From the NCBI GenBank assembly GCA_946894095.1, contig OX335645.2, positions 19,181,001 through 19,245,000 of the forward strand: DNA of 64,000 bases, written 5' to 3'. This stretch comes from Incurvaria masculella (taxonomy: Eukaryota > Arthropoda > Insecta > Lepidoptera > Incurvariidae). Below the pieces are notes generated by a model. The model saw nothing but the letters and a program-made list of their open reading frames with translations. It had not been told where the DNA came from and ran no database searches. This document shows, piece after piece, positions 23,621 to 35,900 of the stretch (positions are counted from its first letter, which is position 1; the number at the start of each line of letters is the position of its first letter). The position numbers and the translations under genes were made by a program.

Positions 23621-24371
23621 TTAAGGCGCTAGGACTAGCCAACTACTCGCGCCATACAAATTCACTTTTTAACAAATGTAATAATATGTAGTGAAACGCT
23701 TCAGCAAATCCAAATAGAACTCCAGACTGATAATGGATTGTTAATATTTTTTGATTCCATCATTTATTTAAATAATAATAAAAATAAAAAAGTTGATTTT
23801 TCTCATTAGAAATCTGAAAGTAATTCGATTTCAAGATATAAGCAAAAACAGCATATATGCATAAACAAAAAAATCCATTTGCTTTTAGATTTCTACATTT
23901 AGTCAAAAAAGTTCGGAAATGGACACCGTTTCCGCAATGTATTTTGTATAGAAAAAACCGGCCAAGTGCGAGTCGAACTCACACATGAAGGGTTCCGTAC
24001 CATCGCACAAGATTTACAAAAACAAAACACGTCTTTTGTATGGGGCCCCCCTTTAAGTATTATTATTTTATAATGTTACCTATTTGTTGTTATAGCGGCA
24101 AAATAAATACACACTCTGTGAAAATTTCAGCTTTCTACCTGTTACGGTTCATGAGATACAGCCCTGTGACAGACGGACAGACGGACGGACGGACAGCGGA
24201 GGCTTAGTAATAGGGTTCCGTTTTCACCCTCTGGGTACGGAACCCTAAAAAGGAAACATTTGATTTCTAGACAAGGAATCATATATTGTAAGAATGACAC
24301 TTATAATCGTCAGACTTAGTTAACTTGGGGTGCCTCGTCTAACTTTGCGATTTGGCTAGTACCAGGGCCTA
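23621..24371 (+). mobile_element. TTAA MITE family B, copy 1, carrying a nested repeat
   Basis: The left end TTAAGGCGCTAGGACTAGCC matches, inverted, the right end ggctagtaccagggcct. Apart from the insert at 23950-24250 it follows the uninterrupted copy at 45986-46464 closely. The right-hand TTAA has decayed to taaat. Confidence 0.82.
23950..24250 (-). repeat. Dispersed ~290-bp repeat, copy 2, nested in MITE B
   Basis: Minus-strand copy from aaaccggccaagtgcgagtc to ggtacggaaccctaaaaa. The copy of MITE B at 45986 lacks it at the equivalent position (near 46320), so this is a later insertion between A-rich ends. Confidence 0.85.
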
Positions 24372-24535
24372 AATCCTCTGACATCATCTGTAGTATAGGT
24401 AAGAGCTACAACCAGCTTATTGACATGAGCCGTTATTCATTCAGAGTAGCGTTTGGAGGCATTATTTATTTCCTCTTTTATTGTGGGCATTTGCATTTCA
24501 CGAACCATGGGGCGTTTGTGATTGTGCGGAACACA

Positions 24536-25080
24536 TTATTCTGAAAGTGTTGTAGGATTTCCAAGTTCGAATTGCTGGCTGTTACCCAGAGCTCTATTCC
24601 GTATCACCGTAGCACCATCACTGTCGCCTGTCAAGGTGTATACCCAGGTATCTAGCTGAATCACAGTGTGGTTTCTCAGTGAGAAGGTAACGTGGGTAGA
24701 TTTGGATGCACTCGCTTTCATTCTCCATATATGCATCCACTCATTTGTACGGTTAAAATGGGTTTGTAGTTTTTCTGACGCTACATCAGGATTTGAGTTA
24801 ATACTTAATGCTGCGGTATCATCTGCCAACTTAGCAGAGATAATGTTGGGGCTATTTAGAAGGTCTGCAGTGAATAGTAAATACAATACTGGACCCAAGA
24901 CTGATCCTTGTGGGACACCAGCACTTATTTCATGGAATTCTGGAAAACTCTCATTGACGACCACTTGAAATATTATGCCTTCCAAGTACGACTCCAGCAG
25001 GGTACAAAAGTTATGTAGGAGATTTTTCTTTAGTTTGTATAGGAGGCCTTTGTTTCATACCCTATTGGACGCCTGCTGGA
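24536..25080 (-). mobile_element. Jockey-type non-LTR retrotransposon fragment
   Basis: The minus-strand frame has EISAGVPQGSVLGPVLYLLF, the RT motif around GVPQGSVLGP. It then has AKLADDTAALS in place of the catalytic FADD box (F replaced by L), followed by WRMKASASKSTHVTFSLR. Only the middle of the RT remains. Jockey-like assignment is from memory of that clade. Confidence 0.8.
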
Positions 25081-27235
25081 GTTATAATTTTTTTGTCACG
25101 GTGTTGCCGGTGTTGTGGTGCAAAGCTATCAAGCTTTTTAATTTTTGAGATTGAAGACATAAGGATAGGTAAATAGGTGGAAAATTGGGAATTCGTTCTC
25201 AAATTACTGTGGACTTTTCCAATCATTTAGCAAACATTAAAAAGAACTACAATAGAATATGGGCTACAATCACAATAAATACAAAAATGAAAACTATGTC
25301 ATAAGGAATGGTATAAAATACTACAGGTAAAGAAAGGAAAACATACTTTCGATCTTTAAAATTTCGTACCTGCCAGCGAGGAAGCACGGAAGCGGCAACC
25401 GAAACTAGTTTGTATGGGGGCGGCGTAGCCACTTATACATATGATGGCAGTAGCGCTGGCGAGACAGTTCGCTTACGAGTTCGCTCACTACTGGTATTCG
25501 CGAGTTCCAACGAGACGTAAGAACTTCACAGGACACTATTTAGTGCAACGAACAGTCGATCTAGCACGTTCCAAATTCGTAAGTGAACTATATTAGTACA
25601 GTCAGTTCTTTTCCACTTACTAGTGGCTACGGTGCCGCCTTGCTCGCTGGTATCAGCAAAAGGAGTATTGAGAAGTGTAGAAATAAAAGTGATAAAATCG
25701 CACAATATTTTTTTCATGTATAGCGCAACAAATGTGCGGACGCCAGGTCCTCAGAGAGGTGCCCGACGACGCCACAGGCTTTCGAACTTTAATAGGGTGG
25801 TAGAAAAGGGACGAAGGGACAGTGTTATGCAACTCAAAAATGCATTCTCCAAGTTATGACTGAGAAATATACAAAAGACATTATTTGAGAAATTATATAC
25901 CATTGACCAAAATTCTACTCCGTGCAATGACTTGGAGAAACTGATCTTGGAAAAACGAATACCTAAATTTGAGCTGAATATTATTTAACTGTAATGCTTC
26001 ATTGTCTGTATTTAAGTAGGTGTTGGTCAGAATCTCTTACAGGAATCTTATTCGTATATTATTATACAGGTTGCTCTCAAACCATTGAATTCTTAATTTT
26101 CTGTAGGTGGTAACATTTAAACAGTTAATATTATATAGTTTTTTTTTAGCTGTAAGAATAATAATGTATTTTGTATTTTGACTCTTTGTTTAGAGGTCAC
26201 TGTAGTAGTTCATGACAGAAATAATAGTATTAAAACTAAATTGTATAAAGTTTTCACAACTTTTTCATGTTACCCCTAGAGAAGTGCATCGCTTTAAGGT
26301 CCTTGATTGCGGCGACGCTAGGTTCGAGTCTCCTCTTTCCCTAAAATATGGTTGAGAGAGGCGATGGCTGTGCCCGGTGTGATGCTCGTGAACGGGTGGC
26401 GTTTGTGGGGCTGGCTTGCTTCAATTGGCAACATGTTAGATGGCGGGCATGGTCTTTACAAATAAACTAATATTTGACATGAATTGTTGATTCTCGTCAA
26501 TTCATATTAATGTAGTGTTTTTTACCTGTGATTCTAAATACTTTTGTAAACTTAGACTAAGAGGTCTTTAAAAAAAAACCAGCAGAGTTTCTTGCCAGTT
26601 CTTCTTCGCTGGGATTGCCGAAGTGGCTAATGATAAAATATGACAAATCCGAGTGCAGTGTACTGTCTATGTATGATGAATAAACAATAAACTAATAAAA
26701 TATCCGACTCATGTTTTTTCCTTTACTCATTTCCACTATATTATTAGTCACGTGCGGATCCAAAGTGACATTTCAAGCAATCTTTTAATTTATGTTTAAA
26801 ATTAGAAAGAAACATTTTAATAAAAATATTCATGAAACAAGTTTACGACTTTAAAACCACACTGTTGTAGACAAACATGATTACTTTTTTTACGTATTAT
26901 AATTACATAAATCATAATAATTTTCGTTAAATATTCTAAAATTCTGTAATTCAGGTCATTTTATTTACGATTTATTTGAGACCTAATTAATTTAATTGAA
27001 AACTGCTTATTATAAAAACGTGAATTCACATCCCCAGAGCTACACATAGTGGCACAAATACCGTGAAGTGTTTGTGTAAGCTGTAATCAGACGCCAAAGT
27101 AAAATCTGTTTTAAGTCAATGTCCAAAAGATGACGTTTTTTAGTTACTTACTGGGGCTTAGTGAGCATGTGTAATGTTAAATTTAATGTAGAATAAATGC
27201 TGTAGAAATGTACTGTCTGGGAAAAAAATGTGGAG
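25081..27235. other. Intergenic DNA with weak repeat traces
   Basis: No gene is recognised. An imperfect inverted pair lies at about 25370-25435 and 25618-25665 (shared ccagcgag and gtagccact). A tRNA-like B box (aggttcgagtctcc) at 26321-26334 suggests a worn SINE to about 26475. A fragment at 26578-26640 (gagtttcttgccagttcttc) looks like a LINE 3' end. Confidence 0.4.
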
Positions 27236-27535
27236 TGGGTTTACCAGACAAGCTGCGCTAGCTGGGTTGAGGAGCAGTGACAACAGAAAGACGTAGTAAA
27301 GCGGATAAGAAGGGTATGTTGAGGTAGTTTGGACAAGCAGGCAACCTAGCTAAATATAACAACCCGATTAACAATGTCCTTCGTAAGTTAGGTAAGTAGC
27401 ACCCGTAATCGTAGAGCATGTATGAAAAGATGAATGGCTAAATAAGTATGCTGTGATCATACTCTATGGCGCTCTACCACATCTGCCTACCCCTCCGAGG
27501 CAGCGGTGTGATGGTATGTATGTATGTACGTACAT
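27236..27535 (+). mobile_element. Broken non-LTR retrotransposon 3' end
   Basis: Frame-shifted traces read VWVYQTSCASWVEEQ, SSTRNRRACMKR and DHTLWRSTTSAYPSEAA, which resemble the last residues of a common insect LINE ORF2. A gtatgtatgtatgtacgtac microsatellite follows at 27514-27533. There are several stops and no function. Confidence 0.55.
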
Positions 27536-28598
27536 TCACACATTTTCAGATGCTTGATAACAACGTTGTATGCCTGGTTACAGTGTTGTAAAAATGATTG
27601 AGCTTGGTGGTTTTGTGAGTTTGACATGGATATCTAACTAAGGATATGACATAAATTTACACAGAGACCCATATTTTTTTATTGTAGTAAACATAACCAT
27701 AGCTATTTACATAGTAATAGTGGCAGGAAACAGTTTGACACTCTTGCGAAAGTTCTAAATAATAACATTAAGTATTTTTGGAGATTCCCACATTGGGCCA
27801 TTAAAAACAAACACCCATGACCTCCTAATGCCATATGCTTTATTAATATGAATAATACATTTATTATTAGACCCTTAATTGAGCTAAATTTCCTTAAAAT
27901 ACAAGCAAATACACGATTTGCTTTTATATGCAGATTTCAGATATTCCGACTAAATGGTAGTCAAATTTGGTTTAGGATAAAGGAGAATGGGCACCATTGT
28001 ATGGGCAGTACACTGGGAGCGCTCTTTTAAAGGGACTTGATGAGTACATCCAATGTTGCTATGGGACCAAGTGGCTGAGGTATATCCGAGATGTAATATT
28101 GGCCGAATCATCAACACTTTTTACTAGGAAATATTTGTGAAAACTACAGATTCTCAAAGTAGGAGTAGGGCCCGCCGAGTAGGGCTTTTACTAAAATAGA
28201 GTTAAACTACCTCCGCCACTCAAGTTAATAAAATTAGATGATATTTACTAATGGAGACCTTTCAAATGAGATCTATGTTTGTTTATATTTTGTCTGTTGT
28301 TGGACATAATTAAATTTACAGATACGCAGTATAAACCTTACTACTTTCCGATGCTTCACCTGACGATGGGATGCACCCATCAGAATCGCTACGCGACCTC
28401 GATGACCTTTGGCGCGTAGCCCAGTGAAAAATCCAAGGTCGCGCAGCGATCCTGATGATGTCCGCAACTTGGCAGACAAAACTTCGGATAGGAGTAAGAT
28501 TTACACTGCGTATCCGTAAAGGACAACGACCATTCATCCATGGGCACGAAAAGCGGTGCCGACTTAAATGTAATGAAATTAAACAAATGTGGTTATTT
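27536..28598. other. Intergenic DNA, nothing recognised
   Basis: Overlapping short minus-strand frames at 28273-28586 arise from the same GC-richer stretch, and I do not consider any of them a gene. Confidence 0.4.
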
Positions 28599-29172
28599 TT
28601 AAGGGGGTAGATAGAGCCACAGTCGATTGTCGCTATTTCTGATATAACTCCAAAAAAATAGGAAGTTACAAACTATAACAATATTGGCGAGCAAACTACG
28701 CATGTTATGTATTTAATCTCATACAACACTTTGTAAAAAAGGAAATAATTTGTGAGTTTATTATGTGGCTCAGAGCAAAAAGTAGCTAATTGTAAATGGC
28801 AACTTTTTGCACACAACCTCAGAGATATCTAAGCAATTCCAGGGCCCCTACTACAAACCCTATCGAGTAGGCGCTATCGAGGAGGCGATATTGCCTGTCA
28901 AAAATATTGTATGCTTTTGACAGATGGTATCGACAGAGCTTTCGATATCATCTGTCAAATGCATATCGCCTCCTGGATAACGCCTACTCGATAGGGTTCG
29001 TAGTAGAGGCCCAGGTTATATTTGTAATTGTTTAATGAGATTAAATACATAACCGATTAATGTGCTCGCCACTACAGTTATAGTTTGTAACTTCCTATGT
29101 TTAAGTAGCTATTAGCAGAAAGAACTACAAACGAATGTGGCGCCATCTATTTTGACGAAAACACCCTCTTAA
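28599..29172. mobile_element. Foldback palindromic element with TTAA ends
   Basis: The ends are TTAAGGGGGT and ACCCTCTTAA. Inside, taggaagttacaaactataa, ttatgtatttaatctcat and ccctatcgagtaggcg each recur in reverse complement on the other side. The centre is a second hairpin based on tttgacaga and tctgtcaaa. The whole unit of about 570 bp folds on itself and has no coding frame. Confidence 0.82.
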
Positions 29173-29590
29173 TATGTTTACAATATTCATAGTACATTTA
29201 AAAAAAAAAAAGTTGGTGATATTTTTTTTAAAACTTGTCTCCAAATGGGAAAAAATATGTTTACAAAAACAACTAGCTTCGTTCTTTGCCTACCCCTATT
29301 GGTGAAAAAGGTTAATTCGTACATATTCTGTGCTAGTTTGTTTTGAAGTAACGTTTCCAGCGTTTGATTGGGAAAACTGAACTATCGAACCGCTTGACAT
29401 GTCCAAACTAACTCAATCTGTTATCTTCATAGTGTACGAAAGAGAGATATCCTGCATCATCCAAAATAAGCCTGACGGCGGTGCGCGTGAGTTTGCCACA
29501 GCCAGAAGTATTAGTAATGATACATAAACTCTTTATCCGTTTTTTGAAAATGCGCTGTTCCTGGAACTAGTTACTTACACGAAAATGTAT

Positions 29591-29596
29591 TTTATT
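29591..29596 (-). promoter_or_regulatory. Candidate PREB polyadenylation signal
   Basis: The minus strand reads AATAAA about 310 nt after the PREB stop codon. I found no other AATAAA on that strand between the stop and this site. No transcript evidence is available. Confidence 0.4.
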
Positions 29597-29906
29597 AATT
29601 TAAAACTCGAACAACGTTCAGACTTTTCTATTGCTGCCTACTCACAACTTTGCCTCCACTTTTATGTCGGGCATTGTCATTTAAATATTTTGTGGAATGA
29701 GATATGTTTCATTAGTGTACTGTTTGCCCATTCTCCTTTCATTTTTGAAATAAAATTTGATAACTAACTATATATTCAAGCCTAGGAGTGTCAAACTGAG
29801 TACTGCAATGAGCAATAACTCTAATAAATTTATACTAATACATGCACCCGAGGTACTTCATTGTAATGTAGAATGTCAGCAGAATTAATTTCACTATATA
29901 CGTACA

Positions 29907-29992
29907 TTATATACCTAAATATGAACACAATGTGAACGTGCAGAACAATATAAAAATTATTAAAACAATAGCTGCCCACGCTGGTATTGAAC
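29907..29992 (-). CDS. PREB: PREB exon 8, membrane anchor
   Basis: The acceptor ttttgtttgcag is followed by GT, which completes the codon begun in exon 7 (A|GT, Ser). It then reads SIPAWAAIVLIIFILFCTFT and LCSYLGI, ending at TAA 29909-29907. The hydrophobic run of about 18 residues and the S-x-P-x-W start match the C-terminal anchor of PREB. It is too short to stand out as an open frame. Confidence 0.88.
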
Positions 29993-32900
29993 CTGCAAAC
30001 AAAAGGAATATATATTAACAATGGTAGCAATGAAGCTGCATTATCTGTGTTAACAACAATTAATGATTAGATGTAATGCAAGTTTGAAATGTAAATTTCT
30101 TTGCAAATAAAGCTAACTTCTGATTGGATCTTCTTGAATCTTAATTATAAATAGTGTTTTTGTAAATGGTTAGCCTGGGGCATAACCACCACGGGTTTCG
30201 AAAACCTTTTCTTTCTTGTGTAAGATTGGAATGTTGATTTTTTTTTAATCACAGATCCCTATCTGAGCAGCAGTGGTTCCGTACCGCTGAAGGCCGGGAG
30301 GACTGAAGGAAAATTGGAGAGGAGTATGTCCAGCAGTGGACGCAAATACGCTGACTGACTGAGATATCTGATGACCATTGGCATTGTAAAATAGTGTTTG
30401 GTTGTGAAGTTATAAGGTCCGAAAGTTCTCATTTTTCGCGCGTTTTTTGCAATAACCTTGGAGGTGGATTACTTAATAATAAAATAAAAACATCTTAAAA
30501 AATTTGTTATCAGACCTAGCTTGTTTCATGAAGATTTATAATCAATTTGGCTTTTGTTCGATTTTGACTATAGCGGTCGTGAATTTATTTTAGCTATAAG
30601 TCGTTTTGTTATTAATTTTTTCGTAAATCTTACCAAATCAAACACTTTGTATATTGTCTGCTTTGTGGACATGTTGCATCCTCCTCATCGCGGAGCCTGT
30701 CTTTTTCTTTGAGACTAAGAAGGTCCCAGAGTGGAATAGCACGGTTTTGCACAGGCCCTCAATTAAGTTAGTCCCGTCGGGAAGGACCACCTTAATGAAA
30801 GACATGAAGACGGCAATGAAAGGACAATGTTTTTTTTTCAAATAAAAAATTATTATTCGAGTGCATACACCTTGAGTTAGGTTTTTTGCACGCCCGCCAG
30901 TGCAGAAAGGCATATAAGGACTTTACCACAACTAAAGCAAATGGCCACTTGTTCTAGTAGCATAGCTAATAGTAATTGAAAAATGGATTAGTGTTTTTCG
31001 TCCTATTCATGGAAAACATGAACAAATTAAAATTCAGGTATGGTACATACCTAGTTCATTCGATAACATGGTGTAATGGTGCTAATAATTTGAGCTTTGA
31101 GCAAAATATACACAGGTGAATTTGTGCCTTCATGGTCAAATCCTAAACTATAAGAAATAGCAAAAAACACTCCAAGGAGTCTTGGGCCAATTTTGATAAA
31201 GACGTTAAATTACATCATCAGATCTTTGAAAAAAAAAATCCTTGCGGGAACAGAACTTTTTGATTTTGAATATTTCCTTTACCTAACCTAACACTTTCCT
31301 GTAATTTGACTTTTAACATTTTTTCACATAATTTGTTCCTCATTAGGGACACTATTGGCTGCTGCAATAATACAGGTTGCATTATTTTTCTAAAAATCAA
31401 CAATTTCGATTCTAGGGTAAAAACATTTCATTTTCTGATCCTCAATTAACCCGTACCTAAAAATTAATTACAATCAGCACCAATATGATTTTAAAACAAC
31501 ACAACAATAAATGCAGTTTTAATTGTTATCAAAATCAGCCCCCTAAATGCTTTGAGTGTTTTTAGCTATTTCTTATGGTTTCTGATTTCGCCATAGAGAT
31601 ACACTTAAAAAAATCATGTCCATTATCATAAATAATTGAAATATTCCATTACATAAAATTGGAGTGACATTGTCTTTTGAGGTCAGCACAATCGTATTTA
31701 AATTTTTTAAGGGGTTTCAGACTAGATTCAAATGAAAATCTTACCAACTCTACTAACATGTTCAGAAATAGTTGTTAAAATTTAAAAACGTTAAAATTCG
31801 ATTTTACATTTCAATCTTCACAATGGGAAGGTCCTAAATGGCACCTAATTCCTTCGGGAATGTGGTGTATTGGGTTAATATCATATTGGTAGTTGTGTGG
31901 TATTAGCCATACATGTAAGGTTGCATAAAAAAACTCCTTTTTAAAAAAAAAAATGGTGCTGAACACTGAGACTTTAAAATCAAACATAGGTAGGTAGGGT
32001 AGATATAGTAGGGTACTGACTTCTGTAAGGCAGACTGTGTATGCAGAGGCGGTTATCAACGGATATGGACAGGATGGCCGCTTCGCTCTTGCTGGTGATG
32101 GGCGGCCCGTAGCCCTGCACCGGGATGAACTCCAGCCCCGTCACGAACATCGAGTGCGCCTGACTCACGTGCAGCACCCGCTACACACCAGCCACACTCA
32201 GTTAACTTGCACGCACATCATACAATGGAAGATCATCACCAAGATTTACACTGCTAAAAATATTCCTTCATCATTTGCGGAATTGGCAATGTGCCGATGA
32301 CGGACGCCGCCGCGACCCCCCAGCAAATGACTAGGCTGATCTTCTGCCTAAGATAATTGGGCGCTGTCTGCAGATGCCTCAATGAGCAATTTACTAAGCT
32401 ATTTCATTACTCGATCGATCGATTTTACATACATACAAATCATATTGGTAGGAAAAAAGCGAAAACGTATGATCTACTCAATAAAAATATTATCCCACAT
32501 TTTCACAAACAAAATGTAGGATTTGGCTAACTAACAATAGCTTAAACCTATCCCTAAAAAAGTGTAATCCGACAATATTGTATTTATCATCTATTCAGGC
32601 TTGCCTCACATCCCATTCAGACGCAGTTGCCAGTAGAACGACGCTCGCGAAAGGCCCCTGTGTATTTTTCGTGTTCTGTTACGCGTACCCTCTACAGATA
32701 CTGCATATGATCACAAACGCGCCGTGGTATATGACCAACTCTCCATTTCATCGCGACCTTAAGATACCAACGGTTAAGGAGGAAATAACGAATAAAACAA
32801 AATCCTATACAAAATGCGTACAGAAGCATCCCAACCAACTGGCCTGAAAATTGATGGATAAATCCACCTCCAACTTCTGCAGCATTAAAAGAATAGCTCT

Positions 32901-35900
32901 CCAAGACATCTCATAAACTCTAGCTGCTATGGTGGAAATCTGCCTATGAATGGCTGCATTTCATTTCTAGATTAAGAGGAGATTCAAAAAATTTATATCT
33001 ATTCCATAATTTCCTTTTTAGTCTTGCACTTGTTTAGTCAACTTCATTAAGCCGAGGGTTGGAGGCGGTGAAGGAGTGGTACCTGCAAGCTGAACGCTAT
33101 GTAAATGCTGACGGAGCCGCTGAACATGGTCCCGATGGCGACGAAGCGTCCGTCGTCGCGCACGGCCAGCGCCGAGAGGCTCTCGTCGACGGTGACGGTC
33201 CGCTCGAGGGCGCCGTCGCGCGCGCCCCACGACTGCAACAGCCCGCGCAGCTTGCCCGAACGGCCAAGCGGGTTCGCCAGCGTGAACAGCCGGTAACCAT
33301 CTTTCTGATCCTCGATTAACCCGTACCTAAAATTAATCACAATCAGCACCGATATGATTTTAAAACAAACCAACAATAAATTCGTCTATTTTAGGAAATT
33401 TAAGTGGATTGCTTTTAAATTTCTTCTATTTTTCGTTAACTTGTGGACTGGCATTCAGCCAATATAAAATATCAAAATCTATGGGAAAATATCTCATTGC
33501 AATGGTCTATCATATATTGAAATGAGTCGTATTGCTCAAAAATATCTAAATCAATCAAGAAGTTAAGATTCATAGAATTTTATATCCTATTTATAGAATT
33601 CGTTCAAAGTGCATGTTGGATTCTTCAAACACTACACTGATTGCTCTGCTCGATTCAAGAGATCATGTTACTAACCTGCACCGTTTAAACAGATATTTAA
33701 CACCATTGGGAGGTCGACACGTCAATTGCAGCACCGAATCTCCAGTCTTGGTGGACCAGATGTTTGCAAAACCATCTTTAGCTATACTTATTAGGAGACC
33801 GTCGCATGGGCTGAAGTCAAGGTCGTCGAGCTGAAATTAGATTTTAATTATTTTTCAGTAATTATATAGAGGAATAATGCAAGGACAAGCTCCACTCCAA
33901 AGAAAATAAAAAAGTAGTTGGGTTAGTTAATTAATTTAATTAGTTAAATAATTTTATGTAGTAATTATTTTTAATTGGATTATAATTTTATATTTTTGAA
34001 CAATTTGTTAAATTTGATTCATTTCAATAAAGTGTATCAATAGACCTACAATGTTCTTGAATCAAACATCTTGGGTTTTGATTACTTTCCCCTTTAAATT
34101 AAGTTTATTTTGCATGTAACTGGACACTGATGGTTAAAACCAAACATACTGTCATGATATAAGTCTTACACACCACATGGTAACTAGGTGCCATGCCTTC
34201 ATTTTATTCCGGTCAATTTTCATTGCGGCTTATACGCTTTAATTCAATGTGATGGTAGCCAGTACAGATAATTTACTCTGTGTTTTATTTTATTTTTTTA
34301 CATTACTCTAAACCTAGTAAGTTTTATGAGCCATGGCCAGTCTCAACAGTCGAACAGAACACAACCACAAAATCAAAGTAGTTGAAAAAAAATGAAAAAT
34401 GAGGACCTTTATTATGTTATTAGTGTTTATGTACTTTAAAGATATAACAGGAACATTATCCTTGTTGTTTTAATTCAGTAGACCATTTAATTACTACAAA
34501 ACTATGTGGGGAATACAAGATTAAATTTCATATTAACACAGGAATATTGACAAAAATATTTGATACCAACTTCTTTTGTATGCGCGTCGATGTCAAAGAG
34601 CATCTTCATGGCGGGGAAGCTCCAGATACGGACATGTCCGTCCGTGCCGCCGCTCGCCAGCAGCGTGCCATCGCGGCTGACGCGCACCACACGCTGCATT
34701 GCCTCGTCGCTGTACACACACACACACATGAATGCATTTGCATCTTACTGACGTGTCATGTTCTAACGCTCTAATGTTTCGATACATTATGTACCACCAA
34801 GCTCCTTGATGTTGTTTAACTCAATTAAACGCCATCAACGGTAACTTTTTTTATTTTTACTTTATTGTTTTCGTATGTGTAAATTTTCCATGGAATTGCT
34901 TGGCGTTTGGTCAACAAATGCTAAAAGTTTACCTAAATACATTAGGAAATTAATAATTCATAAAAACTTTAAATTTAACCTTGGATCCATGGACCTGTAA
35001 CCTGGAACAACCACATCGAGATTCTCTGCAAAAAACTATCATCAGCAATATTTGCTCTAAAAATATTACGGGATGTCACTGATTACGCCGCACAAAGAGT
35101 CGCATACTTCTCATATTTTCATGCGGTAATGAGCTGGACCTGTAACCTGGAACAACCACATCGAGATTCTCTGCAAAAAACTATCATCAGCAATATTTGC
35201 TCTAAAAATATTACGGCATTTCACTGATTACGCCGCACAAAGAGTCGCATACTTCTCATATTTTCATGCGGTAATGAGCTATGCCTTACTTGTTTGGGGA
35301 AATAGCACCAAAGCAAATAAAGTATTTATTTTACAAAAACGAGCTATTCGTACAATGTTTCGTCTTTAATTCAGAACCTCCTGTCGTGCTTACTTCAGAC
35401 AGGCAAAAATGTTGACGCTGCCTGCACAATATATATTAGAATGTCTCTTATATGTCCACAAAAATCGTGAAAGCTTTTCTACACATGAAATGGTTCACAA
35501 ATATCCAACTCGGTCAAGACATAATCTCATCTTGCCGCATACACATCTGTCTCGAGTTAAGAAACAGGCTAACCATTTAAAAATAAAATTATACAATCAC
35601 TTAACTGGCTATTTAACTGTTCTACCAGTGTGTCAATTTAAAAACAGCGTGAAGACTATCCTAATTGAAAATGTATTTTATTCTATTGATGACTTTTTAA
35701 CTTATGAATTTAAATAACTTACTAATGATGAATTTACTGTAATTATCACACTGCCCATTATTTTACATTTTGTTTTTATTATTATTTATTTTTTCATGTA
35801 TGGAATTTGTTTTATTAAAAACCACTTAGCAACTAAATTTATTAAGTTAAACACTGGATTTAGACGCATCAGCATATGCTGCCTGTCTAAAACTTATAAA

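Noticed and set aside
25370..25665. Possible MITE with ends sharing ccagcgag and gtagccact
   Set aside because: The inverted similarity is patchy, and no target duplication or second copy is visible in the window.
27514..27533. Short gtat tandem array and other regular repeats as a possible CRISPR-like or satellite array
   Set aside because: It is a simple microsatellite at the end of a LINE relic. There is no repeat-spacer structure, and the organism is a eukaryote.
28273..28586. Three overlapping minus-strand frames of 65-73 codons
   Set aside because: They are different frames of the same DNA with no recognisable domain, splice partners or promoter signal.
30638..30913. Open frames such as those in 12270-12509, 30638-30913 and 53691-53876 with shared peptides (AVALW, GTVQNRAV)
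   Set aside because: All lie inside copies of MITE family A. The shared peptides reflect shared DNA, and the frames are broken differently in each copy.
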